From the NCBI GenBank assembly GCA_038087015.1, contig JASBNA010000136.1, positions 1 to 41,137 of the forward strand: 41,137 bases of DNA, read 5' to 3'. Below the pieces are notes generated by a model. That model saw only the letters and a program-made list of their open reading frames with translations, had not been told where the DNA came from and searched no databases. How positions within the stretch are numbered: position 1 is the stretch's first letter; each line of letters opens with the position of its first letter. The translations under genes were made by a program, and so were the position numbers. This DNA comes from Cerrena zonata (lineage: Eukaryota > Basidiomycota > Agaricomycetes > Polyporales > Cerrenaceae). Below, piece by piece: positions 20,663-32,206 of the stretch.

Positions 20663-22498
20663 ATGTCGACCATCGACGACACAGTCGAAGAATGGCCACG
20701 CGAACGAAACGGTGGCCTACTTCCAACTCATCCCCCAGAAGGCCATCGACCTCCTAATGGCTGTATGTGGGGCCACGATCCATCCGAATTCTGTTATATT
20801 CGCCGCCACCCCGATTCTAATAGACGAACAATATGGACCAGATCCATGCTTCAAGACTTCAACGAATGCTATGATCGGGAGCTGGAATGCAAACACTTCT
20901 CTAACCCAGATATCAATCCAAAACCCAGACTGAGACGTCCTTGGCCAGTGCTAAAAGTTCCAAAGGCGAGGAATGGCTGCCATACAAAGAAAGTATCTTA
21001 TGACCCACCCTTGGGTCACATTGATGAAGGTTCTGACCATGACGACATCTTCCCTTGGGACGTAGTCCTTGAGGATTCCGACGACGACGACGCTGTCCAA
21101 ACTAATAAGCTACATGGGGCAATGGCCACTGATAAGGTCACAAAAACACGTATCAAAGTCTCTACGAATTCACTGGTAGACTCTACGGATCGCGTTCTGC
21201 CACCCTGGCTCCCGTATACGCCTATGTTCACTTCGTGGTGGAAATCTGTCACTGAGATTAGGGTCTCCGATATCTCTGCACAACCTTGTCGACTCCGATT
21301 TGTGGCGAAGAGACCTTCTAAACGACCCAAGAAACGAGCATCTTCAAAGAAGTTTCTTTGCATTGAGAACGACGGTGAAGATGCCGATACCGAAGATTGC
21401 ACAGATACAGAACCTCTTCCACCTACAGTTACCCATCGTGGGGCCTCTAGCTTATACAACTTAGCTAACATTCCTGTCCTTCAGGAACATATCCCTATAG
21501 TCCATTTCCCGGACATCCTTCATGTTCACGACCCTTTTGATCTCTCAATGGGGGATACGACCGTAGATCATCTACATGGCGCTACTGTATCCCATGCTAA
21601 CTGTCCAGTACGTTACGAACGACTATGGCCACCTCCAAATTCGCCAACCAGTACCAAGACGAAACGAAATATCGCGCAGCTCTATCTTTCACCACAAAAC
21701 GAAGTTGGTACCGGACATCATTCTGTTGTATATGCGTCCCCACTCCAGTTACCGTCTCCCTTGACAACATACAACTCGGCTTCCGCTAGACCTGGTACAG
21801 TGCGCGTCATGGCCAAGGTAGCGATCCAGGATGTATCCGCCAGGAAACTTCTGAATAACGAAGGCGAGATCTACAACTCGTTTCCCCAGCACTTCTCAGA
21901 AGAGTACTGTGGCTTTCATATCCTTACCCCGGAAATGAGAACTCTTGTTCCAAGTGTGGCTGTCACTCCGAAATTCTTTGGCTATTATATACCAAGTGAT
22001 GGGGGAGATACTGCTTTGACGCCTACTTGGGAACAACGAAGTCCTATTCTACTAATCGAAGACTGTGGTGAGCAGATCTCAATTGGCGATATGACCCCCG
22101 AGGATAGGTACGACTCCTTTCCTAATTCACTTGATATGTTGCTAACTTTGTAGTTTAGGATTGACTGTTATTCGCTATTGGTACGACTACACTTTGCGGA
22201 ATACATGCACAACTCTTTCAAACAACGGAATATTGTCGTTCAACCTGGCCCTCTAACTGCACCTCCTGAAGCTCGCTCCATGGACACGCCAAGCTTCCGC
22301 GTCATAGACTTCGGGAGAACAGAGAGCTACTGTAACTACAAGGCGTCGGCCCTTTATGACTTCCAGATGGATCCGAATGGTGTCTATCCAAAAGATGATA
22401 CTACGATTGCTAACATTGAGTGGTCATGGGGTTGTCATCTAATGGAAGAGAGACGGAAGGCGCGAAGGGAGTTGCGCTTTGGACAATATGATTTCTAG
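20663..22498 (+). CDS. atypical protein kinase-like protein, probable pseudokinase
   Basis: Two exons (20663-22107 and 22159-22498, intron gtacga...gtttag) encode 594 residues. The start chosen is the ATG of MSTIDDTVEE, because the upstream frame has only a GTG. The N-terminal 330 residues are low in structure, with acidic (EDSDDDD) and basic (KRPSKRPKKRASSKK) patches. The kinase-like part has a glycine loop (EVGTGHHSVVYASPL), a candidate ATP lysine (VMAKVA), a hinge-like PILLIEDCGEQI and VIDFGR with DFG at 532-534. The catalytic loop reads H499-N-S501-F-K503-Q-R-N506, so the HRD aspartate is Ser. The layout matches a large agaricomycete family of fungal kinase-like proteins, in which this substitution seems usual (recalled, not checked). 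The C-terminus is short, ending after an MEERRKARRELRFG helix. Confidence 0.75.
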
Positions 22499-22711
22499 CC
22501 CCAACATAACTATACCCACACCCGTGTATCGTAGAGCTGTATAATCTACCACCCTCAACTTATCCGTAAAGTCGAAACATATGAAAACGGAGAACTACCA
22601 AATATAGTATCAGCGCTTTCTCAAACCATTATGATTTCATTCTGAGTCCGTCTTTCTCTTAGCTGAGTTAGCTCTGTCTCACTTTCCCAACAAACTATCC
22701 ACTCTTTCGCA

Positions 22712-23960
22712 ATGTTGTCGAACTCTCTAGGATGCTGCTGTCGTAACGTTTCCACTCGCAGGTTGCTTGCCGAAGCTCCACCGAAAGCTTCTCCGTCAAA
22801 GTGGACATCGAACTTGTCACAGGCAGCAGTACATTCAAGACGGCACATAAGTAGTCGATCACAGAACCAAGGAACCGCTGCATCGTAAGTTAGTATCCGT
22901 CGAACATCCTCTCTTCGTCCATTAACAACAGTACGATTGCCACAGACTCGATGCCCTATTCAATAACAAGGTTTCTAGATGGCCAAGTATTGTCGGTGAC
23001 GATACCAGCAGTCCATTATCATCACCGCGGCCTTCAAGCTCTTCCAAATCATCCACCAGTCCAACTCCATCCAAACGCCGACAAAAGATGACCCAACGTG
23101 AATACGTTGCGTTCACCAACATGTTCGACATGCTCTTCGAAGCAGCTCATCAACCAACACGTCAACTCACACCTGCAATCGGGGCTACCTCAAAACCTCG
23201 TGCGGGTGCCTCTGTAGTAGAACTCGACCTCTTTGACCGACTTCGACAATACTCGAAAAATACCAAGTGGGCGTCACAGGAGGATGATGCAGTAGATCGG
23301 AAGAAGGAAGCCATGGATCTCTGCGAAACCGATCAACAACTCTTAGAGTGGGCTATTCGGGAGGTCTTTGCAGAGTCACAACAATATGAAGAAAACGCAC
23401 GAAAGATCCTGGAGAGCCCTTCAGGTTCGCGCGAAAAGGTCCCCTTACAACCTCTAGCATACCCCCATCTCGTCGCAGAGCTAATGAAGAAATTCCGAGA
23501 CAAATACTCCGATCCTCATCTCGCTCTCTCGATATTCGACTATGCTCGAAACCTTTCCTCTCTTTCTTACGTTTTCGGATGCACAACACCAGCCTATAAC
23601 GAACTCATCGAGACCCGTTGGTCATGTTTCCGAGACCTGCGTGGAGTCTGCGATGCACTAGAAGAGATGCATGTGAATGGTGTCGAGATGGATACTCGGA
23701 CTCGAGCGTTGGCTGAAAGAATCCGGCAGGAAATCGGCGAGCGGAATCTTTGGGAAGAGGAAATGTCGGCCGGCAGTGGGGAAGTACTGCAGATGATGAA
23801 CTTTATCGAGCGGGTGACTGCCCAAGACATCAAGGAAGGAAAAGAACACTCGAGAGGGAAAGAAGGCAAGAAGTGGACCAAGCACAAAGAGCAGTGGAAG
23901 TCTTATGCTTTGAACGAGGATGATAGTTACGAGTTCAACCATTGGGATGGTCCACGCTAG
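22712..23960 (+). CDS. Mtf2-like mitochondrial protein
   Basis: Two exons (22712-22884 and 22946-23960; gtaagt...ccacag) give 395 residues. The first exon supplies a classic mitochondrial presequence: MLSNSLGCCCRNVSTRRLL, then many Arg, Ser and Lys and almost no acidic residues up to about residue 60. A Ser/Pro-rich linker follows (SSPRPSSSSKSSTSPTP). The main domain contains YPHLVAELMKKFRDKYSDPH, LALSIFDYARNLSSLSYVFG and CTTPAYNELIETRWSCFRDL. I recognise it as the Mtf2/Nam1-like C-terminal domain of agaricomycete proteins. Yeast Mtf2 works with mitochondrial RNA polymerase in transcript processing and translation; the same role here is inferred. The charged C-terminus (KEGKEHSRGKEGKKWTKHKE) may bind RNA. 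Confidence 0.75.
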
Positions 23961-24422
23961 TAATATAGTCCCCTTGGGCTTCAAAACTTCAGCTTCAGCG
24001 TAGCCTATATAGCCACCACTTTTCGAATATGTTAATAATTCTAATCTCAGCAGAGATAGTATAATGATATAGATGCAACGATATATGTTACAAATGGATG
24101 GATATGTCATCAACCGAAACGGACCCCTGCAATTGATATTGATGTAAGAGAAAGAAAGAAAATAGACGAAAGCAAAAGCAAAAAAAAAAGGACAGTGGGT
24201 GAGATGCTCAATATGCTCGAGAGAGAGAAAGAGTGATACAACAAATTAAGAACGAGAGAACAAGCGATGAAGATACGAGGATATGGAGATATATGAGGTA
24301 TGGGTTAGAGAGAGAGAGGAAAGAACACGAACGTCCGCGACAGAGTCGATTAGTATCTATAGATGAGAATTAGTGAGGCTACAAGGTGGGTAGTAGATAT
24401 GGTGGAGAGGTGGAAGCAAGTT
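23961..24422. other. intergenic region between convergent genes
   Basis: Holds GA-rich low-complexity sequence (about 24220-24330). No gene seen. The genes on both sides end here. Confidence 0.4.
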
Positions 24423-27400
24423 TTAACGGCGTTTTGATTTAGACTTGCGGGATGGTTGGGAGTTGTCAGGAGGGAGAGCACCGTGACCGTGAGTAGGGAC
24501 GTAATCGGGATCGACTTCGTTGCATTTGAGGTGGAGCAGGAGGTTGTATACGAACGTTTGTTCATACCTAAAAACACATTCATCAACACCAAGTTAGAAG
24601 AAACATGAGGAGAAACGATCAACTCACTGAGCATTAGTAAACACCACCGCCATCAGATCCGAATTACACCTCAACAAATTCGGAGCCATCACCAACGCCA
24701 AATTCGCAGACGTCATCTTCGTCACCGCCTGTATCTTATCCTCCAAAAACAGCTGCAAAAAGCTAATCACAAACAACACAACCCGTCGATTGATCGTCGG
24801 CAGCCGATGGACAATCTGGATACACGCTTCCGGTTCCCGAGAATGCATGATACAGTCGTTGTACAGCTCTTCGGGGACGAGTGGGTCGCAGAGTTCTCTC
24901 AGCCAGAGTTTCAGGAGGGATGCGAGGACGGTTGGGTCGTCGAACCCATCGAGGGTATAGTACCCTTTGTCGATACGGAGTTTGAGATCAGAGACGGCAT
25001 CACCGTCTCCTGGGACTCGGAAGATGCCTTCGGATTTGGTACCCCCGAGGGCTAGGATACCATCTGCGAGGAAAGGAAGGATGATGGGGATTTTCAGATG
25101 AGGGTAGGTGCGTTCTTGTAACCTAAAGATGACATCGAGCGTTTCGCCGAAAATGGAGGGATGGAAAGCCGCATCCTGTCATATCAAAATGAGGATTAGA
25201 GAAAATAGAAGCTGAGACACTAGAGCACGTACTGAGGCTGTTTCGATCTCGGGTAGCGTAGGAGCCTTCCCTCGCGGCCCCTTTCGTGAAATATTCGCCA
25301 GTCTCCGAATACAATACTTGGCCATGACGTCCACCCTGCCTTCCTGTTGTGAAGTCGCCTGCTGAAGCCACGACTGCAACGAAGTCTCGAAATTCTTTGA
25401 CGGCGGGAAAGTGACCAACAAAACACAAAGTAACTGCCATCCCTTGAACACGCTCTCGCTAGAAACAACACAATCAGTAAACACCCACCAAAAACGCAAA
25501 ACGGGACATACGTGGTAGGATTGCCAGTCAGCTGCTTCATCACCTGGCAGTATATCTCATCTCTCAATTCACCTTGGGCGAGACCTTGATTGAGAAGCCA
25601 CCTTTCCTCTTCCAGGATAGACGCAGGGATCGTGCCACTAAGAAGAGAAGTAGTCGACCCACTTGTAGGGATCCGATCTCGTTCACGGTCACCCATGACG
25701 CGTTGGACCGCGCGGAAGGTCTTGATGGCCTCCTTGACAAGGCTTTTATTCACCTGAAGGAGAGGCGAACTGAGAGGTGTCTGTAACGATGTCGAGTTAA
25801 TCAGAATCTAAGAGAAAAAATAAAGAGACAAATACCTTTTGCCAAGTCATCATCTGCGACACCGGCACCCTCCTCCTGAAGATAAACCCAGTCCGATGAG
25901 TCGAGAAATACTGCCTCGCAAACTGACTTTCCGAAAACTGCTGAATATCCGACGCAAGATCCTCAGGCAACACCGGATACGCCCTACCCAAAAACCAAAT
26001 CAGCACACCGTACCCTTCACAAAACGAAAAAAAAACTGCACACATACCCAGTACTCAGGGAAACCCGCCTCGGCGCCGCCCTCTTATACATCTCCGCCGA
26101 CGCCATAACAGACGGCATCGGATCCACAGGAATAGGCCTCCCCGCATTCCTATTCTTCACCGGGCTCAAATTCGCCGTAGCCTCCACATTCAATATCGGC
26201 GAACTAATCTCCCTCCCATTCACCGACACCGACGCGGGAATCGGGAGAGGGGGATCAGACGCACTCCTCTCTGGACGATGAGGAGGCGGTCGGGGAGGTG
26301 GGATGCCACCGCCGCCGAGCATGGTTTTGAATTTGCCTTTGTCTTTTGCGCTGAGAGGTGTAGGTGTGATAGGGGTCCCTGGAGCAGAACCTCTATTCTT
26401 TCCAGAGAGCGAGGCGACGAAGGGATCCGTCGAAATCCGAAGTTTCCCACTCGGAGAGCGGAGGTTCCCATCGTCAGGTAAACTAGATGCAGCAATCATT
26501 TCCAACGCGGCAACAAGGGACTGAGGTTGTGGACTTCTATAGGGTACTGACGAGGTAGATTTAGATGAGCGAGAACGTTGAAGAGAAGGCGATTCCGGTG
26601 GCAAGCTGGCCTTTCGCGCAGGAGAATCATTCACGTGACCATTTTGACTGTCTTTGTCCTTCTCCGAGGACGATTTATGCGAGCGCCCCGACCCATTAGC
26701 TCTCTTCTTTTCTTCGCCAGTAGGAGACGGCGGGGGACTCGTATCCGTAGCATACGGTGAACCAGGAATAGGAAACAGAGGATGTCCACGTTGATACGAG
26801 AGCGGACTCGTATGCGAAGACTGTGAAGCCCCCTGTAGATGTCCACCATTCGAAGCAGACTTCCTCACCGTCTTTGGACTATTCCTCGACCCAGGCGAAA
26901 GCCCCGAACTTCTCCCAGGAGAACTCCTCGACGACGACTGAGACCGTCTCTGCGGAGTAGACGGCTTCTGACGTGCAGCCTCTGCATCACGAGTGTTTGT
27001 ATACGACCTTGATCGTCTGTAGGCTGGTTTACCATTGAGAGGCGAGTCCCCATCTTGCTGGATAATAGAATTGCGATTGAGGGAGAGTCGGCGAGCGAGG
27101 GCAGTGTTCTGTACGCATATAGTTAGTAAAATCGGGTGACGAGTGTGATTTGTGAGTTGAAGGTCCGGAAGAAGACGCATTTTACGTGTATATAACGACA
27201 TATACCATGAGGGATGTTGCGTGTATGCGAGCAGGAGCAATAAGGAAGCACTCAAGGCGATGGCAAAGGGCACAGAAGTGACTCTAGGCTTGAATGTTCT
27301 CTTATTGGGTCAGACTGAGATCGTGACGCCGACCCGGGGACATAGAATGCCAAGGGGTCCAAAGTTAGAAGTGCAAGATACCAGGCCATGCTCAGTGCAG

Positions 27401-28332
27401 GCAAGTCACGGATTCGATCCCTTCGGTGTCGTACAGAGTTCGACTGGACATAGCAGGGACCATATGAAATAAACGTCTCGTATGTTTATTTCACATCTGG
27501 CAACCAGAGAGAGTTTTAAGCAAGTATACTGGTTGCCATGCACTTCTCTCGTAATTTCAGGACGTTCTTGTCGTTAAGTAGAATGTTCCGGACATGTCAG
27601 AACCCAGTCCACCCTCTTCGTGATCGTTTCCGAGAATGTCGGAGCAGGGCCCCATATTCGGACGGCAAAGCAAGAATCTAAGAGACATACCTGTAGGATT
27701 TTCAAAGGAATGACAAAAGCCTGAGGCCGTTCCCAAACAGTCTCTGCAGGTCTTTGTATGATAGTAATAAGGCAGGCCCACTTGCTTCATCGAACATTTC
27801 CCACCACTCGCCATCGGGACTAGGAGGGAGACTATGAAAGGGGATACGGGTAGGAAATAAGCATTAGGCATCAAAATGATGGAGAGAGGGGGGGATCAGA
27901 AAGGAAAGATGTGGAGTGGGACGCACAGGAAATTACCGACAGGGGGATCCCAACTGACTTCACCGGTGGAAGGGCAGGCATAGAACGAGACGCCAGACTG
28001 AGATGATGGGATGGGAATATAAATGAATATGAATGATGTGGATGAAAGAGGGAGGGATATAGAGCGTACCTGTGGGTCCACGAGGGTGACCCAGAAATGG
28101 GCACCCCAACCGTCACCGACCTGGCTACCGAGGCTTGTGTTGGCGGACGAAGAGATGGAGATCTGTGGAGCGAGAGAACTTGGAGAAGCAGTGGCTGGTT
28201 TTCCATTCACCTGGACTTCTGGAGGGTTTGAGAGGATGGAAGTGTCGAGCGAGGTAGAGGGTTGCGGCGAGAAGCAGCGGTGGAAGAGGGCAGATGCGCG
28301 TCCGGGAGCGCGGCAGAGGGGGCAGCAGCCAT
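24423..28332 (-). CDS. WW-MyTH4-RhoGAP protein (ARHGAP39-like), frame breaks in the WW part
   Basis: Exons, 5' to 3': 28070-28332, 27937-27997, 27691-27831, 26048-27108, 25836-25983, 25512-25780, 25233-25458, 24628-25175 and 24423-24567. WW1 is GWGAHFWVTLVDPQ plus SGVSFYACPSTGEVSWDPPV, and WW2 is GEWWEMFDEASG...PYYYHTKT...ETVWERPQAFVIP. A long Ser/Pro-rich linker leads to a MyTH4 domain (MMTWQK, then VNKSLVKEAIKTFRAVQRVM). The RhoGAP domain has the arginine finger in SEGIFRVPGDGDAV, and the tail ends KSKSKRR. RhoGAPs speed GTP hydrolysis on Rho/Rac/Cdc42; MyTH4 usually binds microtubules. From NTALARR to the stop the gene is intact. The WW2 exon needs three frame changes, and the start ATG (28332) is not in frame with the WW1 coding, so the 5' end is either mutated or mis-assembled. 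The intron at 27109-27690 is unusually long. Confidence 0.8.
27109..27690 (-). other. 582-nt intron of the RhoGAP gene
   Basis: About ten times the usual intron length here. It contains a B-box-like ggattcgatccc (about 27410-27421, plus strand) and a 9-bp hairpin (gaaataaac 27466-27474, gtttatttc 27484-27492). Possibly an old insertion; no clear A box or target duplication. Confidence 0.4.
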
Positions 28333-28619
28333 AGGCACGGTGATGACGACAGGTCTATATCCAGCACAGACAGAGGGCGAGAGAGAGAAAGAGGAAAAAG
28401 GACCGAGGAGGTGAGAAGATGGCGGTATTTGTAGGATCGGGATCTGGGGTCAATTAGGGTATCTGAAGTGATCCGCTCAAAGGTATACTCGCCACCTCGG
28501 TTGCAAATATCGACAGGGCTGCGAGAGATTCGGAGACGACAAACACAAGCAGGTGAATGACCGACAATCCGTCCAACTCTTTCCTCCATATCCAGCGTCA
28601 CAGTCACGCCTCTCTAGGT
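28333..28619. promoter_or_regulatory. 5' region of the RhoGAP gene
   Basis: Upstream sequence with a C/T-rich stretch on the minus strand (near 28370-28410), as is common in basidiomycete promoters. No defined element. Confidence 0.3.
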
Positions 28620-29400
28620 GCCTGGCACACGTGGGCAAGTCACACTTGCAGAACAGATTCTGTCCTCAGCTTGACGAGAACCATTCAACTGGACAGGCTG
28701 TATGCTCTCTCTCTGCCACCTGTCTCCCCTGGCGTATCCTCTAATAATATATCCAGTTTCCAATGTCATCCCGCCTTCCCCAACCGCTTCCAATCCAGAC
28801 GTCACCATCAAGTTCACCTGTCTATCCACAAGCAAACGATGCCTATACCTAACACCCACAATCTCTCTCGCGATACTGCATGTTGCGCTGTGCTCTAGCT
28901 CATACCGTATCCTGTCTGAATCGAATCTACCTCTGAATATTGTACAATCTCCATTCTTCTTCTAGATCCCGTTCAAAGTACTAACCATGCTTACTTCTCC
29001 TTCCAGTCTTCCGTTCATGCCTCGCGTACCCATTCCATTCCATCATCACTCGTCCTCTATCTACCATTTCTCTTCTCGACTTCTAGAACAAGGCTGGCCT
29101 CCCTTGTCCCCTGCTCATGCTTTAGAATCAACAGAAACGCGTATTGGAGGTTTGAGCAAAATAAGAGGTCCGTATTATGCTCCCTGGTGAATACCTCGAT
29201 GGCGTCAAGTTTCCTGTTGGCACATCCTCTCTAGTGCTTGTGGATCGACTCGAGTCGTTAATCACGGTCTTTCATAAGCACGGTGCTTATAGAACGAGAC
29301 GCGTCAAGTAAACTCATTGTCAAACTTGGCGCATTACGTCGAGCGCGTCCCTGCTACTTCGGTTGGCAACAGGTACATCGTCTCCAAATGACTCTTCTCC
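28620..29400 (+). pseudogene. truncated duplicate of the ComA/HSA32-like gene
   Basis: From about 28760 this sequence parallels the upstream region and first two exons of the gene at 30427; for example gcttccaatccagacgtcacc matches gcttccaatcctgacgtcacc. ATG 28987 opens MLTSPSSLPFMPRVPIPFHH, and ALESTETRIGGLSKIRGPYY aligns with TLESKETRTKGLTEIRGPYY of the intact copy. The segment for VTNTYLHELLSDWG is deleted and followed by a stop. Remnants of the next blocks (gaatacctcgatggcgtcaagttt; tacgtcgagcgcgtccctgc) can be traced to about 29395. The copy cannot be functional. Confidence 0.75.
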
Positions 29401-29549
29401 AAAAAAAGATAGAATATAAAGTGGAGTTGTTAATGTGACATTTCTTTCGCCATCAATCCCAGGCGAACGAACCAAGTCTTTCGAGGATTTGAAAGAACCA
29501 AAATATGGAACGACTCATATAGACAGATATACGAGAAGTTGAAACATAC

Positions 29550-29980
29550 GTGAGATGGGAACAACGAGGATATCAATCATCCCATCTTCCTCCGGCGCAG
29601 ATCCAGTGGGGAAATACTTCCTCAGTTGACGAGATGGCTGCATCGGCGAGCCTCGAGCATCCCCTTGAAGCCATGTCACAATAGTTTCCGGATTCTCCTT
29701 CGCTGTCTTGATGGACATGGTACCAAACTACAAATATGGAGTAGGGAATATAGACAAGGTGTACGGATGAGAAGTAATACCTGAAGCAGTCTTATAAACC
29801 AACCTTGAACATATTCACAGGCACCATATCGTCCAAGTACTTTCTGAAATCAACAGACCGACGGATCTCCAATCCTAACCGATCAACATCCCCGGTCGGC
29901 GGGAGACAGACAGGAAACGGAGACTCGGGGCCGCCCGGCATGTATACGTTGTATCGGTCAAGAGGTTCTGAGACGTCCAT
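29550..29980 (-). CDS. Crinkler-like N-terminal domain fragment
   Basis: Two exons (29804-29980 and 29550-29727, intron gttggt...ttgtag) encode MDVSEPLDRYNVYMPGGPES, PFPVCLPPTGDVDRLGLEIR, then YLDDMVPVNMFKFGTMSIKT, SRQLRKYFPTGSAPEEDGMI and DILVVPIS, ending at a donor (gtatgt). The order F-x-V, dv..L...I, a middle helix, then L..YF and an IDILV strand fits the ubiquitin-like N-terminal domain of Crinkler (CRN) proteins. Basidiomycetes often have these, usually followed by a P-loop or nuclease-like region. No following exon could be found, because the decayed ComA copy begins about 150 bp further on. The assignment is by pattern only. Confidence 0.4.
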
Positions 29981-30426
29981 GTCTGTGACGATATCAATGA
30001 GGATGTTTGGATTGTGGTGGTCTGGTGGATGGGGGTGAACTTGAACGTTTAATGGGCATGGCTCACCTCGATCGATCGATCGCTAGATGCGTATTCCAAG
30101 TCAACAGTCACTGTCGCACACATTACCCAGGTACTCTGTTCTTCAATTTGACTAGAGTCCTCGAGCGGACGGACTGCTCTGTCTTGCAGGTGTCTCCAAA
30201 TACAACCCGCATCATTTTCCGATGCCGTCTCTATATCTCCAATGGCTTCCAATCCTGACGTCACCATCGAGTTCACTTGCCTACCCACAATCAAACGTTC
30301 TCCATCCTAGCGTTCTCATAAATAATCTCTCTCATACCGAGACATGCTGCATTACTGCCTGATCATACCCTACCTACACCGTAACAACCATTGAATATTG
30401 TTATCCTGAATCTCGCCCTTCTAGCC

Positions 30427-31828
30427 ATGCTTGCTTCTACTTCCAATCTTCTTCGTTCAGTCGTTCGTGCCCCTCTCACCCGGTACATTCCATCCCACAC
30501 TCGTCTTCTATCCACTACCTCCTTCCTTGACATCCAGAAAAGAGTTGACACCCCTTTCGCTTTCCTCCCTGCTAACACCCTAGAATCAAAAGAAACGCGT
30601 ACGAAAGGTCTGACCGAAATAAGAGGTCCCTACTATGCTCCCGTCACGAACACATACCTACACGAGCTCTTGAGTGACTGGGGTGAATATGTCGATGGTA
30701 TCAAGTTTGCTGGCGGCGCTTTCTCTCTTATGCCTGAGGATCGACTCAAGGGTTTGATTGATACCGTTCATAAACATGGTGCGTAGAGATGTGTGGTACC
30801 AGTGAACTAATTGTCAAACTCTGGTAGGATGCTACGTGAGTACCGGAGGCTACATTGAACGTGTCATTGCCGCTTCGTCCGGCAACAAGGATGTCATCTC
30901 CAAGTATCTCACTACATGTAAAAACATGGGGTGAGTCCTCTCAAATTCCGACCTAAAACACGAAGGTCTCTCGATTTAGGATGCATACATCAAACCCTTG
31001 CCTGATTACAATACGCATGGACTCTGTGTCTAATCACCCACCAAAATTCATCCCGGAAATGTGTCCATGTGCTTCTCGTTCAACAACTTGCTGACCTTTG
31101 CCCTTGCGGTTTTTCTCGACAGATTCGACGTTCTTGAGCTGTCCTCTGGTTTCATTTCTATCCCAACAGAGGACTGGGCTTCTCTCATCGAGCTCACAAC
31201 TGCACACGGTCTAAAGCCTAAACCCGAAGTCGGTATTCAGTACGTCATTCTGCCTGTCCTCGGTAACATTGTGGTTATACTTTGTTCTAGGTGGGGCGCG
31301 GGTGGGGATGCCTCCGTCGCTGAGCTCGAGTCCGCCGGAACTCGAGACCCAAAGTGGTTAATCGACAGGGCGAACACCTTCCTTGATGCCGGGGCACACG
31401 TAAGCAACATCCACCCCACTCCTATATACTATCTTGGTTGAATAATATCATATATCGTAAGATGATTATGATTGAAAGCGAAGGCATTACAGAGAACGTC
31501 AGTTCGTGGAGAACAGACGTTATATCTGCCATCACCTCTGCTCTCCCAGCAGAAAAAATCATGTACGTGTGTGTCACCACTGACCAGTCACCTCGCCCTT
31601 TCGCTAATGATTACATATCATTCATTCTCAGGTTCGAGGCCTGCCGATTCCCCCGTATTCTCTTATCACATCCAGAACCAAGGCGCACGAGCCAATTTAT
31701 TCATCGACCATAGTCAAATCGTTCAATTGGCCTGTTTGAGACGAGGAATTTGGGGAACGGGAAATACCTTTGGAAAGGTGGTGACATTCGAGGGAACTGG
31801 GGACAGAATAGATCACGAGAGGTCATGA
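30427..31828 (+). CDS. phosphosulfolactate synthase-like (ComA/HSA32) protein with one frame break
   Basis: Exons 30427-30778, 30828-30930, 31123-31239, 31291-31399, 31462-31562 and 31632-31828 join in phase. Key blocks are GLTEIRGPYYAP, FAGGAFSLMPEDRLKGLID, CYVSTGGYIERVIA, FDVLELSSGFISIP and GLKPKPEVGIQWGAGGDASV. IESEGITENVSSWR and DHSQIVQLACLRRGIWGT follow. This is the ComA TIM-barrel family (PEP + sulfite to phosphosulfolactate in methanogens; HSA32 heat-tolerance protein in plants); the fungal role is unknown. The N-terminal 45 residues (MLASTSNLLRSVVRAPLTRY) look like a mitochondrial presequence. In exon 6, GAGGCCTGCCGATTC (31636-31650) carries one extra base relative to the family: the frame stops at 31713, while ADSPVFSYHIQNQG continues in the +1 frame to 31828. 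Confidence 0.75.
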
Positions 31829-31969
31829 TCCCATTTTAGTGAGCGTAAAACCACTCAGTCAGTTTATCCCAGACTTGTAACTGCACATAGTACACAATAC
31901 CAACTTTGTATATGACTAACTAATTCGGGTGATCCTTGTCAACAGATCGATCCAAAACAAATCTCCCCG

Positions 31970-32041
31970 TCCTACCAACGGGATTCGAACCCGCAACCTT
32001 CGCCTTAGGAGGGTAACGTGCTACAATTGCGCCAGGGTACT
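31970..32041 (-). tRNA. tRNA-Arg(CCT)-like, degenerate, probably a pseudogene
   Basis: On the minus strand the T arm GCGGGTTCGAATCCCG is good and the anticodon loop CTCCTAA gives anticodon CCT (Arg, AGG codons). The D arm TGGCGCAATTGTAGC lacks one of the usual paired Gs. The acceptor ends (AGTACCC and TGGTAGG) have about three mismatches, and the anticodon stem TTACC/GGCGA has one mismatch and one wobble. This amount of damage suggests a decayed gene. Confidence 0.5.
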
Positions 32042-32206
32042 ATAGCGCCCGATCGTTTGTCAGACAGCCGTAAACTTATTCTGTTCTGAGTCTGCTTTTG
32101 AGTACCCCAGGTCACCTATATGCATGTGTAAGCTATCTATAGTCGATGTATCCACTGGCACAAGGTAGTTACATCCAGCGCCTATCCGGTCCAATCGCCC
32201 TAAAAA

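Noticed and set aside
27360..27440. tRNA or SINE in the long RhoGAP intron
   Set aside because: Only a B-box-like motif is present. There is no A box at the right distance, no stems, and no match to the tail of the two SINE-like copies.
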